Shown in pieces: positions 37,075-48,997 of a stretch of 64,000 bases of DNA; position 1 is the first letter of the stretch; every line of letters starts with the position of its first letter. Under the pieces are notes generated by a model. It worked only from the letters and a program-made list of their open reading frames with translations. It made no database searches and had not been told where the DNA came from. This stretch comes from Allantophomopsis cytisporea. Lineage: Eukaryota; Ascomycota; Leotiomycetes; Phacidiales; Phacidiaceae. The translations under genes and the position numbers were made by a program. The DNA lies in NCBI GenBank assembly GCA_024752435.1, contig CP103028.1, positions 248,001 through 312,000 on the forward strand, written 5' to 3'.

Positions 37075-39011
37075 TCAAACAATACAGATCTCTCTCCTAT
37101 CCCAGTCTTCAGCGAATCCATCATCTTGGGGAATCTCTACTCTACCTAGACGTTGGTACTCCTGTGCTTTCTCAGTTGGCTTTAATATCAAAGCATATAT
37201 CTTTGTTGCCTGGTCAACTTGGAATCTACCAATTTGTACACAGACAACCCCTTGTCCAGATAGGTCATCAAAACAGCCATCGAAAGAATCTATCTCAACA
37301 TCGAATTGGTAGTTAAGCACATTCAGATGATCATGATCAATTTCTGAATTCCCATCAAGACCCTCGATCTCTTCGAACGAGCGACAAAATCCTCGAATCC
37401 GCAGAGATGCTGCTGTTACCTGTCCATATAAATTCCCAGCAACGTTCTCAACATTTGCTTCGAGTATCTCCGCTTTAGTGCCATCCTCCAGTAGTTTCGC
37501 TCTCATCAATGCCTCATCATACAGTTGGATTTCGGTTTTAGTGAAATCGCCCCAAACAGATAAAACAGATGCCCAGCTCCAAGATGGTGCAGTATACGTG
37601 TCCACTCTTTCAAAATCACCGGGAGTCTGCCACAACAATCCATAATGAATGTCTTCCAGCCAAAGTCCAGCCTTGTAAGTACATCCCGTAATTTCATTTA
37701 CGATCTGAGAAAGACCAGAAATTGCAATAAGTCTGTCGGTGTCATAGGTTATCTTTCTATATGCATAATCCCGCATGATGCCATACCAGGATATCAGCCC
37801 TTCTCTGGTAGAAGCCAATGAGTTATTCCGATTCCTTTGCAATATCTTCTTGTGGTCTCTGTCAAAATCCCGAGGAAGGTCTGGTGCAGACTCTGAGAAG
37901 ATGCCTTCATTGCAAGACCAGAAGAGCTCCTCAAAACTGTATCTTAGCACTCGTGGAGATAAAGTAGTTTCTTGAAGTGTCCAGGCCCGTCTACTCAATG
38001 GACTTGGAATGGTCCCCTCTGAGTCTATCGTAGGTGTACGGAGGCAAATTAGACCTTTGATATTTCGAAGCTTGCTGTGGTAATTTGTTGTGACATATAG
38101 AGGCCACTTGTTACCTTGACGAATTGCACTTGCAAAGATTCCATGGTTGCTTGACTCAGCCTGGTCCGCGGCGATCGTTAAGAAGGACTGGCGATAAATT
38201 CTTCCCATATCTACTGACTCTGTAAGCCAGTCCTCTTTGGAGTCCTGAATAATGCACAAGGAATCAATCCAGATGTAACGAAATCCTAGGCGGCGGGTGA
38301 GACATATGGCATCCTTGAAGTTCTGAGGAAAGGCTGAGATAGGGATTCCGATTTGATGATCTTCAATGTTTGACTTCGTAGTGGTGAGTGACATATGTTG
38401 TCCCCAGCAGTGACTGAGGGTGATCCATTTTCCATTCTTCTTTCGGTTATTGATGACCAAACGTGGGTTTGAGGAAGCATTGTCCCCAATGTCCATAAGT
38501 CTCGTTGGCAAAGGATTATCATTTCCCTGAGCACACTCTTTGTGGTTCTTGGTGCATTCATTGATCCAGTAGCCAATACGATCAAAGCATGCTTGAGATT
38601 CGTTTCCCTTAGAAACTCCCTTCCATTTCACAAGAGTCGTCACAGGATCGTCTAAGTAGTATTAACATTGTACTCATCGAAATCATCTTATGGATCTCTC
38701 TTACCGAAGTCTGTCACTAAATTGATATCCGTCTGGACTCTTCCGGTCTTCAACAAGCGAAAGCGAGGGGTTGTATTGAAGACGGAGGAAACTGTAATCG
38801 ATTTGTCCTTCACTTCCTTAATAGAGACTTCTTTGTCTTGATCTTTCGGTTTCTCGGTCCAAGTCTCGTATGGATGCTTTTGGAGTAATTGACACAGCTC
38901 GCATCCTTTCTCAGCTTCGGCAACAAGATTATCCCAGTCAACGTGATGCGGATATCCATCTTTACTTAACAGAGCGTCAAGGTCTAAATCTTGGCAAAGA
39001 CTGCAGAACAT
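37075..39011 (-). CDS. HET-domain protein (heterokaryon-incompatibility type)
   Basis: Member of the large fungal HET family, some of which trigger cell death when unlike hyphae fuse. Exons 38705-39011 and 37075-38651 encode 627 residues. The N-terminus MFCSLCQDLDLDALL with a later CELC pair is the small Cys-containing lead often found before HET. The HET core starts at about 178 (WITLSHCWG), with PQNFKDAICLTRRLG, YIWIDSLCIIQDSKEDW, and IYRQSFLTIAA. After it come PLSRRAWTLQE and a C-terminal region with APSWSWASVLS, both standard in the family. I start at 39011, where homology begins; in-frame ATGs upstream exist. No partner gene (such as a NACHT or second het gene) is adjacent. Confidence 0.92.
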
Positions 39012-40589
39012 ATTTCGTACTAATAGTAAATAACTGATAATTGAGATTTTCCGTACGAAGACTGGAGGCACTGAATATATAAAAATTACAACCATGCATC
39101 GGTAGACATAAGAAAGGCATCCATGTTTGAGGGTATTCGACTTATCTCAGTACTCCACAATAAGCGACTTCTGTGGCTGAGTTCATATGGCCCCCAACAT
39201 GTGCATTCAGCTCATTCGCGATCCAAATTGGTAATGATATGATAGTTCAGTTCGAATGGCTGAATGCACGAACACACTCATAGTCGCATTTCTGTTGCAA
39301 AACTTGGTCTCCTCCGAGATCAATTAGCTTTTGTTGTATAACTTACAGTATATGACTGTTTCCAACCGTCTTGTCAATGAACCAAATCAATCAATACTGA
39401 GTCTCATAGATACAAAATTACACTAATATAGGTTCAATTGAAGAATAAGAAAGAGAAATGGAAGGAAGGAAGAAGAGTTCAGATATTGAAACTAAAGATT
39501 GAGTCATGGAAGTACTCGGTGTCTTAGTAGTACAATGGAATGGATGAGATCCTCATGAAGTTCATCGGCAAAATAGAAACGAAAAAAATTGGACGATGCA
39601 GGAATTGAACCCGCGACCCCATCCATGCTAAGGATATATCATACCACTAGACCAATCGCCCATTTATTGTAAGTGCGTCACTTAATACTAACTATACTCT
39701 TCATATTTTTGCATGATGCAAATCACATCAGTGTATCACCATGTCGACTTCTGCAAGTCTGGTTTTATAAACATACGAAATCAATTTGTAGAGAATAAAC
39801 AATCCATATACTCTACCTTGAACTAATGATATAGCGAATTAGTCTGGTTTTCTAGATTTTCACTTTCATATTAACAGCTAGGATTTGGAATGATATAGCT
39901 TGCCTTGAAAGATTTCACTTGATATTGTCAAGACACACTCAATATAACCAGATAATATTCGATGCTCTTCTAACTCTGTAGCTATTGCTAACATGTACTT
40001 TGTCCACATGATTGTCCCAGTGCAACTATTTAGCAAACTTGATCATGTATACTACTGGTCAAAGTAGAGTAGATACACCGTTAGTAACGTGATACAGATA
40101 CTTGCTTATGCATTTGCCAATTTGTATGACTAATATCTTCTGCGACATGACTTTCTAACTTAGGAAGCAAGAGATGACCCAAGCCTCATGATTGTCAATT
40201 TACCGGAAATTCAATTTAAGGGTTTATCAGTGGATCAATGCCACTCATCTCTAACGTATAGACCACAGGGGAAAGTATTCGATAGATCTGATCATCATGC
40301 AGCAGGCTCTTCCAACCACCCCATATTCGAAGCACAGCCAAATGCAACACAAACGGCCCTACTGATGCTGTACTGTTCCCGAATGACTTTCGGAGGTAGT
40401 ACACATCATCAGAGTAACGAACTCAGCCTCAATTGGGCACAACCCGACTCATGCCACGCTATCCTCGCAAACAGATACCCCTCGTGTCTGTCACGCACAC
40501 GCATACAGCACATGCATTCACTCGTGGTGGGATCTTTATATTCGATTCCTTACTTAAATCATATATACAAGTACTCCGTCTCAGAACTA
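39012..40589. other. Spacer containing a tRNA gene
   Basis: HET promoter side, the tRNA-Ala at 39590-39661, and about 900 bp with no other recognisable gene. The ORF at 40188-40772 crosses the NDUFB3 gene on the other strand and is a shadow. Confidence 0.55.
39590..39661 (-). tRNA. tRNA-Ala (anticodon AGC)
   Basis: 72-nt cloverleaf, no intron, no encoded CCA. The acceptor stem GGGCGAT / ATCGTCC pairs fully with a G3:U70 wobble, the alanine identity element, and A73. The anticodon arm is TATCC-TTAGCAT-GGATG with anticodon AGC. The T-arm is GCGGG-TTCAATT-CCTGC. The D-arm region TGGTCTAGTGGTATGAT looks more like that of fungal tRNA-Pro. All arms pair, so it is likely functional. Confidence 0.92.
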
Positions 40590-40982
40590 TCAGTGGTGAC
40601 CCTCTCCATGACCCTCTCCATGATGATCATCCGACAGGAACAAGTACTCGTAGCCGCAGTAGATTGTGAAGGCGACAGTCGCGATGCCGAGACCTGGGAA
40701 GGCGTTCTTGAAGCGGTTGAATCGGGAGAATGGTCCATTGTATCTCCATGCCTCACTAATCGCCCGCATTAGCATAATCCAACAGGTTAATACCATGATC
40801 GAACGCACTTTCTGGCCCATGGATCGTTCTTTGGTCCTCCAATTGCTCCAGAGGCTCTGGCGAAAGCCTTGGGATCGAAGCCAGTAAGGCTTGGCTTAGC
40901 CGCTCTGCGAACACTAGAAACATTGTCAGTCAGTTAATTGATCGACAGGTGGTTCAATGTACACTTACAGTGTGGGAAGCAT
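40590..40982 (-). CDS. NDUFB3: NADH:ubiquinone oxidoreductase (complex I) B12 subunit
   Basis: Accessory membrane-arm subunit of mitochondrial complex I. Three exons (40969-40982, 40809-40913, 40590-40755) encode 94 residues. Splicing gives the family phrases TGFDPKAFARASGA, NDPWARNEAWRYNGPFSR, and NRFKNAFPGLGIATVAF. One membrane helix (about 62-81) follows, then the tail HHGEGHGEGHH. The first exon codes only MLPT plus two bases; without it the ORF lacks its N-terminus. Second donor is GTGCGT, somewhat weak. The gene is head to head with POP2, with 329 bp between starts. Confidence 0.92.
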
Positions 40983-41311
40983 TGCGATGTTGTGGGATTC
41001 ACTATGCGGTTATATGAATCTGACGTCGTCTTGTTATCCTGATCGAGGTCGAGGCTGATAGCTCCTAATGCGGGTATCTAAGCGAATCGCGATCTAAGCT
41101 GCCAGCCGCGGTGGTTGCGCTCAGTTCACAGCAAAGCATATTGTCAACAACCACGTCGCATCTACTACGATTCTTACATACGATAGAAATAAAGCGGTGA
41201 ACGATCTTGACAATCTTCCACGAGTTAGAAGTAAGGTTGCGCCGTACGCTGCGCCCATGCTTACCTTCGACCGACCACCCTCGAAGATCAGTACAATCAC
41301 AATAATTCAAG
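40983..41311. promoter_or_regulatory. Divergent promoter of NDUFB3 and POP2
   Basis: 329 bp separate the two outward-facing start codons, so both core promoters must lie here. No specific factor site identified. Confidence 0.5.
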
Positions 41312-42846
41312 ATGCCTCCGCCCATGCAACGCTTCGGCGGCGGCCCCAATAGTATAGCAGGACATTACGCACAGTACCCTCCACACTCACAAGCACATTC
41401 CGGAGGTCTTCCGCCACCGTCAATGGCCAACCCGTCTTTTATGAACCCGAATAGCATGGGTAATCCATTCGCAGTCAACGGAAACGCTCTGAGCTTAGCA
41501 GGAGGGTTTGGTGGCGGAGGAGGGCTAGGAGCTGGTGGGGGAACAGGTCTCGCAAGCCATGCTGCTCAGATGGGATTTGCGCACGGCGCTTCATTACAAC
41601 AACAAGCACATAACGGAGTCAATGAGGGAGGGCAAAGAGGAGCGGCTGCGAAAGGAAGAATACGAGACGTTTGGAAGAGCAATCTTCATGAGGAGATGGA
41701 ACATCTGAGAAGATTGGTGGACAAGTATCCATACATTGCTATGGTGAGCTTTGGAGAGCAAGTCTACGTCTTGCTAGACTGACATCATTGTAGGACACCG
41801 AATTTCCTGGACTCGTGGCACGACCTATGGGACTGTTTAGAGGGAAGAGCGATTATCACTATCAGACACTAAGATGTAACGTTGATTTGCTCAAGATTAT
41901 ACAAATCGGTATCACACTTTTTTCCGAAGATGGAGAGACGCCACCAGCAAGACCACAAGCAGCGGATTCAGGGATCGATATGAATCTCCCTTCAAATCGA
42001 AAGTACAACAATAACCTTACGCCATTTCCATGTACCTGGCAGTTCAACTTCAAATTCTCCCTCGAGGAAGATATGTACTCTGAGAGCTCTATTAACTCTC
42101 TCCGATCTGCGGGTCTCGATTTCGCCGGTATCGAACAAAATGGTATTGATCCATTCGAATTCGCCGCACTCCTTATCAGCTCTGGACTTGTCTGTGACGA
42201 GGATGTTAGATGGATTTCGTTCCATGGTGGTTACGACTTCGGGTATCTTACCAAGTGCTTGATTTGCAAGCCACTGCCGGATGACGAGGCCGACTTTACT
42301 GTATTGATGAAAAAGTTCTTCCCAAGCATTTACGATGTCAAATATTTGATGAACCATGCTGCCAAGACACACCCACTCGGCACATTGAACTCAACTGAAC
42401 CAAATGTCGGGGAAATGCTTGCGAAATACCAAGAGAAGAAGAGCTTGGAGACAATGCTTGAAATCTTCAAGGTAAAGCGTCAGGGGTCCGCACACCAGGG
42501 TGGATCTGATGCTCTTGTGACCGGAAAGGTCTTCTTCGCTATGCGAGATCGCATTTTCAATGGCGAGATCAGTGACATTCATCTTGGTCAGGTTTGGGGA
42601 CTTGGATATCCCGAACATAACAACACACCACATCCTCATTCGACCCCTCAGAACTATACCCGCCAACTTCAAGAAAATACCACTCCGAGCCAGAATGGAT
42701 ATTCAAATGGCTCACCAAGTACACCACAAACCGGTCATGCTGGACTCGCTGGTACTCCAGTCCATGTCAACAATGGAACTGGATTGGCGCCAATGACACC
42801 TGGGGGTGGTGGTGGAGCATTTGGTAATTTCAAGTTTGGGCAGTAG
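41312..42846 (+). CDS. POP2: CCR4-NOT deadenylase subunit POP2/CAF1
   Basis: DEDD-type 3'-5' exonuclease that shortens mRNA poly(A) tails within the CCR4-NOT complex. Exons 41312-41743 and 41794-42846 encode 494 residues. The first 110 residues are Gly/Pro/Asn/Gln-rich and probably disordered. The nuclease domain starts at IRDVWKSNLHEEMEHLRRLVDKYPYIAMDTEFPG, where the intron falls just before the catalytic block. Active-site acids are Asp145, Glu147 (DTEF), Asp292 (HGGYDFGYL) and Asp383 (GSDALVT), so it should be active. The C-terminal tail is low-complexity (Ser/Pro/Thr, then a Gly run before FGNFKFGQ). It converges with the Rossmann-fold gene. Confidence 0.97.
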
Positions 42847-43081
42847 TAAATATGGGCTTGGGATGGTGGATGTCATGAATAACAATCTTTCCTAGGCTCT
42901 TGTGATGGCGTTTGCCTCGGGTGTTTGTGTGTTTGATGGATCGGCCATGGGGCGTTTGTGCTGCTGCATTGCTTGGGGTTGTATGTGTATATTAGTGACA
43001 GAATCATCAATGGATACGATGAGTTTTTCATTCTCCTGCAATAATGACAATAACGAAACTTGATATCAATTTTCAATACTT

Positions 43082-43996
43082 CTATGGAGTGTAGACCTTG
43101 AAAGCACTAACATCCTCCCCTTCAATAGAATCAATACCCTCCTTAACAATCCTGTCAATCTCTGCCCCGATCTCTTTGTCACCTCCAAGCAGATCAATCC
43201 ATCCATTCGTGTCATCTCTCTCCAACAACTGAACTGCCACATCAGCAACATCCTTCCTAGCAATCATCCCCTTCGCCTTCGTTCTTCCCAGACTAACCGT
43301 CCCCTTCGCCTCCTCATCACTCAGTCCGCCCGGTCTCAAATCAATCCACTGGAATCCCTTATCCTTCTCTCTCCTCTCACGCCCCAGAATCGTAAGCGTT
43401 TCATCCGCCGCCAACTTCGCCTTGTAGTAGTGCGGCAAGATGTTCTCGTTCATGTGCGTAACTAGCTTCCATGATTCGTCATCCCACCAAGGCGCCCTCG
43501 CATTCCGATCACTGAGTGCAGAAACCAGCAAGAATTTCTTAATGTAAGGCGTGCGAGTTGAAGCCGCGATGAAGTGGCACGCAGCATCGCGGTCAATGGC
43601 GTAGGTTGTCTCCTTGCCGCCCTTACCACCAGCACCTACAGATCGTCACCATCAGCGCTGCTCATACCATATTTTATTATCGAATCCCATAGCCTATAAC
43701 CCAAACCATGGCGGCCCAGAATATCTTAAAATCAACTTACCAGCGCTCCAAATAACATAATCGGGCTTCACATTATCCAGAATCTTCTGTGCGTCGCCTT
43801 CGCTCTTTACGTCTCCCAGGCTGCTCACCAGTACTGATACCTTACCTGGCCCGGCCTTGCCTTGAGCCAGGATGTCTGCTTCGTGTGCCGGGTTGCGTAC
43901 CACAGAAGTTACATTCCATGAGCGTGCGAGTAGCAGCGGGGTCATGAACAGCGAGACCTTACCGTGGCCGCCGAGGAGAAGAACGCGTGGTGTCAT
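43082..43996 (-). CDS. NAD(P)-binding Rossmann-fold protein (NmrA/SDR-like)
   Basis: Exons 43741-43996 and 43082-43635 encode 269 residues. The start is a nucleotide-binding motif, RVLLLGGHGKVSLFM (GGxGxV), followed by the second strand ending VTSVVRNP and DYVIWSAG. The intron (105 bp) joins this to AGGKGGKETTYAIDRDAA. Later WIDLRPGGLSD and ARKDVADVAVQLLE are typical of atypical short-chain dehydrogenases and NmrA-like redox sensors. No clear YxxxK catalytic pair: YYKAKLAADE is the best candidate (Y-x-x-K). Enzymatic activity and substrate are unknown. Confidence 0.88.
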
Positions 43997-45047
43997 TTTA
44001 TTATATATGGTGAGTTATTATGGATAGATGTTTTGCGCGAAGATTGGTGTGTTAAGTTGAAATTGGGATGGAATCAACAGAATCAATGGAACAGGGGATT
44101 GGGTGTTTATGGAGGATTTAGAGGTTTACGTAGCTCTCAATCAGGATGCTTTGCGTGATTGAATTTCTCTGGGGATTTGTAATGTCGTTGGCGGGGAGCA
44201 TGATTCCTGCGTCATTGGAATAATGTGGGGTAAGGTATTAAAGGCTTATCCAACAGTTATCGCCGAAGCAGCTCGGCGGAGCCATCCAACGATTCGATTG
44301 CACCACTGCATATGACGAAAACCATATATTCATATCACCGCATCGCTTGCAAGCATCTATATCTCGTAGCAGTGAGACTGAGCCAGGTTGTCCCCTGAAC
44401 TAGGCTGAAGAACGATGTTTATGCCGGCGCTCAGAGACCGTAAAAAACCTTATATTTTTGTTGTGCAGGGATGAGCGATTCGAGAGAGTAAAGTTATCAT
44501 TTCTAGGATCTTTTTCTTAGCAGGAAGCAAAGATAGCGCTCTTATTTGTGATAGTCAATACTTAGTATGTATTAGAATACGTTCTTCTTTCGATCAGCTA
44601 TTTATATAATAAGAATTTACAGGGTGTCAGTTCATTGATGCGTATCCTGATGTCTGATCTGCCTTCAATAGGTAGAGAGTCGAGAATCAAAGGATATCAA
44701 CATGTTCTCATAACAATATCAAGTCAGTTACAGAAAACATGCTATGACAACAATTGGCCAAAGGTATCTATAAAATACATCCAATACTAAACTCTATTTT
44801 ATGAAGACTGCGCTGGAAGCTGAAGAGAGTTGATCTGTGATGGCGATCATAGCAACAACGGCAACAAGAGCAATGGCGCTGAAGATGGTGGTGATGATGA
44901 TGGCTAAGAAAAGATAGGAATCATGACCACCACTTCTGATAGAGATTGATGATCTCTTACGTTGTCAATGAGGTATTTGCTTACGTGCTCAAAAAGGAAG
45001 GAAGAGAGGAAGATAAAGGAGTGGTGTTATTGAGTACACGAGCTTTG
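43997..45047. other. Spacer with a short hydrophobic coding-like segment
   Basis: No supported gene. On the minus strand, after a good acceptor (TTTTCTTAG) near 44903, an open frame encodes IFSAIALVAVVAMIAITDQL, a possible membrane helix, and stops at about 44798. I could not connect it to an upstream exon in frame. Confidence 0.4.
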
Positions 45048-45536
45048 CTAGATTTTCGATGTTCCAGTCACTCCATACTGAGACCACAGTGAATCAAGCA
45101 ACATATTAGAAAGTATCTGTAGTGCCGAATATGAAATAGCCACATTATTATTTTAACATAACTTTGGAGAGAGCGACACAGACTCGTGAGCAACAGAACC
45201 AAACCTTGCTAGTGCAGGCACGCTTCAGCGTGTTTCTTCACTTACCGTGGATACTTTTTGCAATGAAGGGCCCCATACTGCAATGTTGATACGTGCTGTG
45301 TCGTAGCCGACTACACGGCCAATGGGAGGAGCAGTAATAGATTTATTCTTTTGTGAAGCTTTGCAGCTGCGAGCTTCAATTCCGGTATTTCGCTCTTGAA
45401 CGCTGAACCACCAAGTGAACTCCTCCTCCTTCTCTTCAATAAGGTCCATCAAACCAGAGGAAGCCAAGGCAGAAAACAAACTTCCACACACCACTGCTCG
45501 CAAATATGGTATGCTCTTCAAGGTTGTTTCTTCCAA
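45048..45536 (-). CDS. Tentative small protein of unknown function
   Basis: A possible two-exon gene, 45246-45536 and 45048-45116 (119 residues), joined by a GTAAGT donor and a CACTACAG acceptor with the frame kept. It has no recognisable domain. The N-terminal part, YLRAVVCGSLFSALASSGL, is mildly hydrophobic; the middle is Glu/Lys-rich, and RVVGYDTARINIAVWGP is the most protein-like phrase. The opposite strand is also partly open. Evidence is weak: composition and one consistent splice only. Confidence 0.25.
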
Positions 45537-45637
45537 AACTCTCCAACTGGTGACAGCCTACGACAAATAGATTTCTGATATCAGAAGTACTGACTGTGAA
45601 GCCTCAGAGAGATCACAGCCAGTCTTTGAGAGCAATA

Positions 45638-46429
45638 TCAATCCACATCCATCAACTTCAAAACCTCTCCCAAATCCATCTTCTCATCTTCAATCTCCAC
45701 ATTTGTGATGCCCCCCTCCAACGCTCCAACCCTAGCGCCAACCCTCGCAAGCAAGACCTTCATCCTCTCCAACTCTTTCCCAACTTCCCCATCTCTTGTG
45801 CAAAGATTCATCTGAATATCCTTCTTCGGCTCCACAAACGGCGCCAACCTCTCCCTTAATAACTTCAGTCTCTCCACCTTTTCCCTGATATCCTTCCTTT
45901 TGGCATTCAGACTCTCTAGCTTTTGTTTTGCGATTTCGTAATTCTCTACCTGTTCGTCGTCAAGCGCATCAACTTCGTCCGCTTCCGGCAGATTGTCGAT
46001 ATTCTTCTCAAGTCCTATTATTACGAAAGTCAGCTATTAGCTTGTCACCCCCTGAATTTACACTATAACAGAAACCTCAAATTGAAAGAAAAAGCGCCTA
46101 CTAAAATCCTCACCACTGTCTAATGCCCCCTCCCTACCTACAGTCTGACTCTCGACCTCATCCCCAGCGTCCCAATACAATGCGTCAATTTGCTCCGCAA
46201 CGTGCCGCACGCCTTGTGGCGTATAAACCAGACGATGGTGCTGCTTCAGCTGTGCATTGAGTCTTTGCAGGGCATCATCAATATTCCTCTGGCGGAGGGC
46301 ATTTTCTGCTTCTTCGGCAGCAGAAGGTGTATATGACCAATCTGCGCTTGGGATGAGCGAACGCGAAAGGCCGAGGATTTGAGTGCGCAGGAAGGAGGTT
46401 TTAAGATCGATTATCGTGGGAGTTGACAT
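45638..46429 (-). CDS. FTA4: Kinetochore protein FTA4 (Sim4/COMA complex, CENP-U-type)
   Basis: Inner-kinetochore subunit of the constitutive centromere network. Exons 46102-46429 and 45638-46014 encode 234 residues. The N-terminal family signature is visible: TIIDLKTSFLRTQILGLSRSL followed by PSADWSY. QRLNAQLKQHHRLVY and RHVAEQIDALYWDAGD are also typical. After the intron the rest is a long coiled coil (VENYEIAKQKLESLNAKRKD, KVERLKLLRERLAPFVEPKK), ending LGEVLKLMDVD. Start at 46429; an upstream in-frame ATG at 46486 would add 19 residues without homology. Confidence 0.85.
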
Positions 46430-47614
46430 ATTGCTGCTAATGGGAGATCTAGAGCGAATAATTTGGATACTGAACGGTTCTTTCACAAATGCGAGAGATT
46501 GGAGTACTTCCTGTGGATTTGAGTGCGTTGTGATAGAGAGACGTGGTGGTACGCGTACCGCGCGCGACTTAGTGCCTTAGTTACAACACTACGGCTGATA
46601 CCCATTGTACTTGGCATGAAGCGCCTGTTACTACAACAGATGAAGGAAGGCATTGCATGCTCATTCCAGATAAGGATGAGAATATGTTCGAGCCTCATTC
46701 GAGCATGCAATAATCCGCTCTAGAGTCCCTCGAGAGGTTAATCATCAGTACCCCTCTGAACTGCGACAAGAGGGCTCCCACTTTGTCCGGCTGTCAAGCA
46801 AAAATATATACAATGGTCGTCTACCTTTTAGACTCTACAACTTGTAAACTTTACATATGATAACGCCACTTAAGGGTAGGTTGCTTGCAACTTGTTTCTT
46901 ACTGTGCAAGATATTGTATGTAGTAGTAATCTATGTTGCTCGTATGCCATTTCAAACCTAAATCATCTCCAGTCTGCTACAGCCAATATTATAGATATGA
47001 GATCTTATTCGATGACGGAATCGAAGCATTGAGCACAGATCTTCTGGTATACTACATAGAGACTGTAGCTTAACCCTGCATAAGTTCAAGGTAGATATCC
47101 TGAGATTTGAGAATAGAGGAATTCCGGCTATTTTATCTGTTCTAACAGCATGATATAGAACTATGTATCAATCACCAAGAAAACTTGCAGCCACTGCGTA
47201 CAGTTACAAATACCTTCCAACAGTTGCCATCGCTATGAGAGCCATTTAGAGTCCTTTACAGCGACACTCGACAACTGAGAATGTGCAAAAAGGGGAGATG
47301 CAAGTAACCTTGAATACATCCGAGCCTTGAAGCACTTGGGGCTGGACCTTGCGAGTACCTTCACTTGAGCGTCATGGGGTGTCACCAGGGCCGGTTATAT
47401 CCATCGATATTCAAGGTCCAGCCAGAGGCCACCCAAGATCCGCGGTTTCGAGACGGCTATGTCCATGAATTGCCTTGGCCCTGTGCAAGGCTATGCGTAT
47501 GTAGAGGTGCCTTACCGAAAGCCTGTCAGCGACATCTGACTCTCGCTCAGACATTTAGCTTCATCATCCTGATATCCACATTTGCAATATAGCATATACC
47601 TTCGTTTCGTTGAA
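46430..47614. other. Spacer, no gene recognised
   Basis: 1.2 kb between FTA4 and the decayed STAND-type gene. Short unsupported frames only. Confidence 0.5.
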
Positions 47615-48997
47615 TATCTTGGTTATGGCATTGGCGATTTCATCGCAGGTGCTAACCTAAGCTACCAGCTGTTCCAAGCCTTATCCAGCACAAAAGGTGC
47701 CTCGATTGAATATCAGGAAGCACTTATGGAAATAGGATCTATACAGCAATGTTTCTTACAGGTGGGCCGGATGACGGAGAATCCAAATCTTAATCGTGCG
47801 ACAGTCAATGCAGCTTCTCATATCGTCATGTCATCCATCGATATGATAGGCGATTTTCTGGTGAAAACAAAGAGATATCGAGAAGTTTCAAGAATGGGAA
47901 ATCAAATGTCGAACAGTTGACAGAAGATGGGATGGGTGCTATTCAAGAAAGAGGAATTGAAAGCTTTGCGAGATGCATTGCATATGAAACTACATAGCAT
48001 ATCACTGCTACTCTCTACTGCTCAATTGTAGGCACTTTTGCCTAATAGGACTATCATCCGAGTTACTGACATGCTGCTGCCAGCCAAGAAAAACTTCCCA
48101 GCGAGGTCGCAAGATACCGGGTCTACTCAGATTCAGCAGCTTCCTGCGTCGCTGCTGTCAAGGACTCAGTAGATTCTATTGATGAAGATAATGTTGCACA
48201 TATGCCCACAAAGCCAGTCATATTAGAAGATGGAGCAACTAAGGAGTCTCTCAAGTCTGGCAAAACAGAAGAAACCGATGACGAATGGGGAAAGTTTTCA
48301 GCAACAAATTCAGGTTCAGCTTTGATCTCCAGAGTTGAAGAGTTTCTCAAAAGAGAAAGACAAAGCGAAGATTTTCAATTCTCGGAATCGATTTTTGAAC
48401 TTGAGGCGGTTGTGATCAAGTGGAAGCCTCAACAGCTGATTGTTTACCTGTTTAGGGCATTGAATCCTTGGTTAGACAGGCATTTGATCATATCGATATT
48501 CTGGGCCCATTAGTTGCTCGGCGCATGTATGATCTTGTTGGACCAAACATGGAAATAATCCTGCCGCAGCTCTGGGAAGTAACGATTCAGCCAGAGATGA
48601 TTATTAACATGCGGATATGGCCCGTGCCCCTCCCCCTCTTCTTTCTGCTCGTTCGCTTTCTCACTCCGCTTTTACTATTCATACGTCGCCCTCTCAGCGT
48701 TCTCCCAACCCCAAAATGAATTCTTCTGAGAAGTCATTCAATGTACGCGAAGAGGACAAGAAAGTCGAGGTAAAGAAATGGTCAGAGATGGCTGGATCTT
48801 CAGACGGGTGGAGTGAGTCAGAAGATGGTGATTCAGAGCTGGCGCAGTCAGAGCAGGAACCGGAGACCGACGACGAAGATGAAGGCGAGGATGAGAAGAA
48901 AGAGGAGGTGAAAAAATTCAAATACAAACAAACAAACACCCCAAGGTGGCAGAAAGCAAGGATGGAGATCCGAAATCATAGTAAGTTTTCTCATTGA
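47615..48997 (+). pseudogene. Decayed gene: fungal STAND N-terminal domain plus ubiquitin-like segment
   Basis: The first part (GYGIGDFIAGANLSYQLFQALSSTKGASIEY...) matches the N-terminal domain of many fungal STAND/ankyrin-type proteins. The family start MSF before GYG is replaced by YL, so no ATG is left. At 47918-47920 an in-frame TGA follows SNS; the same frame then continues with the expected QKMGWVLFKKEELKALRDAL, so this TGA probably replaced a TGG. An intron (48028-48083) leads to a second exon. At 48456 another frame carries GIESLVRQAFDHIDILGPL and YDLVGPNMEIILPQLWE, the second half of the ubiquitin-like domain that usually follows; its first half is missing. An acidic tail frame runs to 48997. 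I read it as a pseudogene; a re-wired gene is a weaker alternative. Confidence 0.6.

Noticed and set aside
40188..40772. 194-codon frame on the plus strand
   Set aside because: Overlaps NDUFB3 exon 3 antisense, and has no recognisable features before that.
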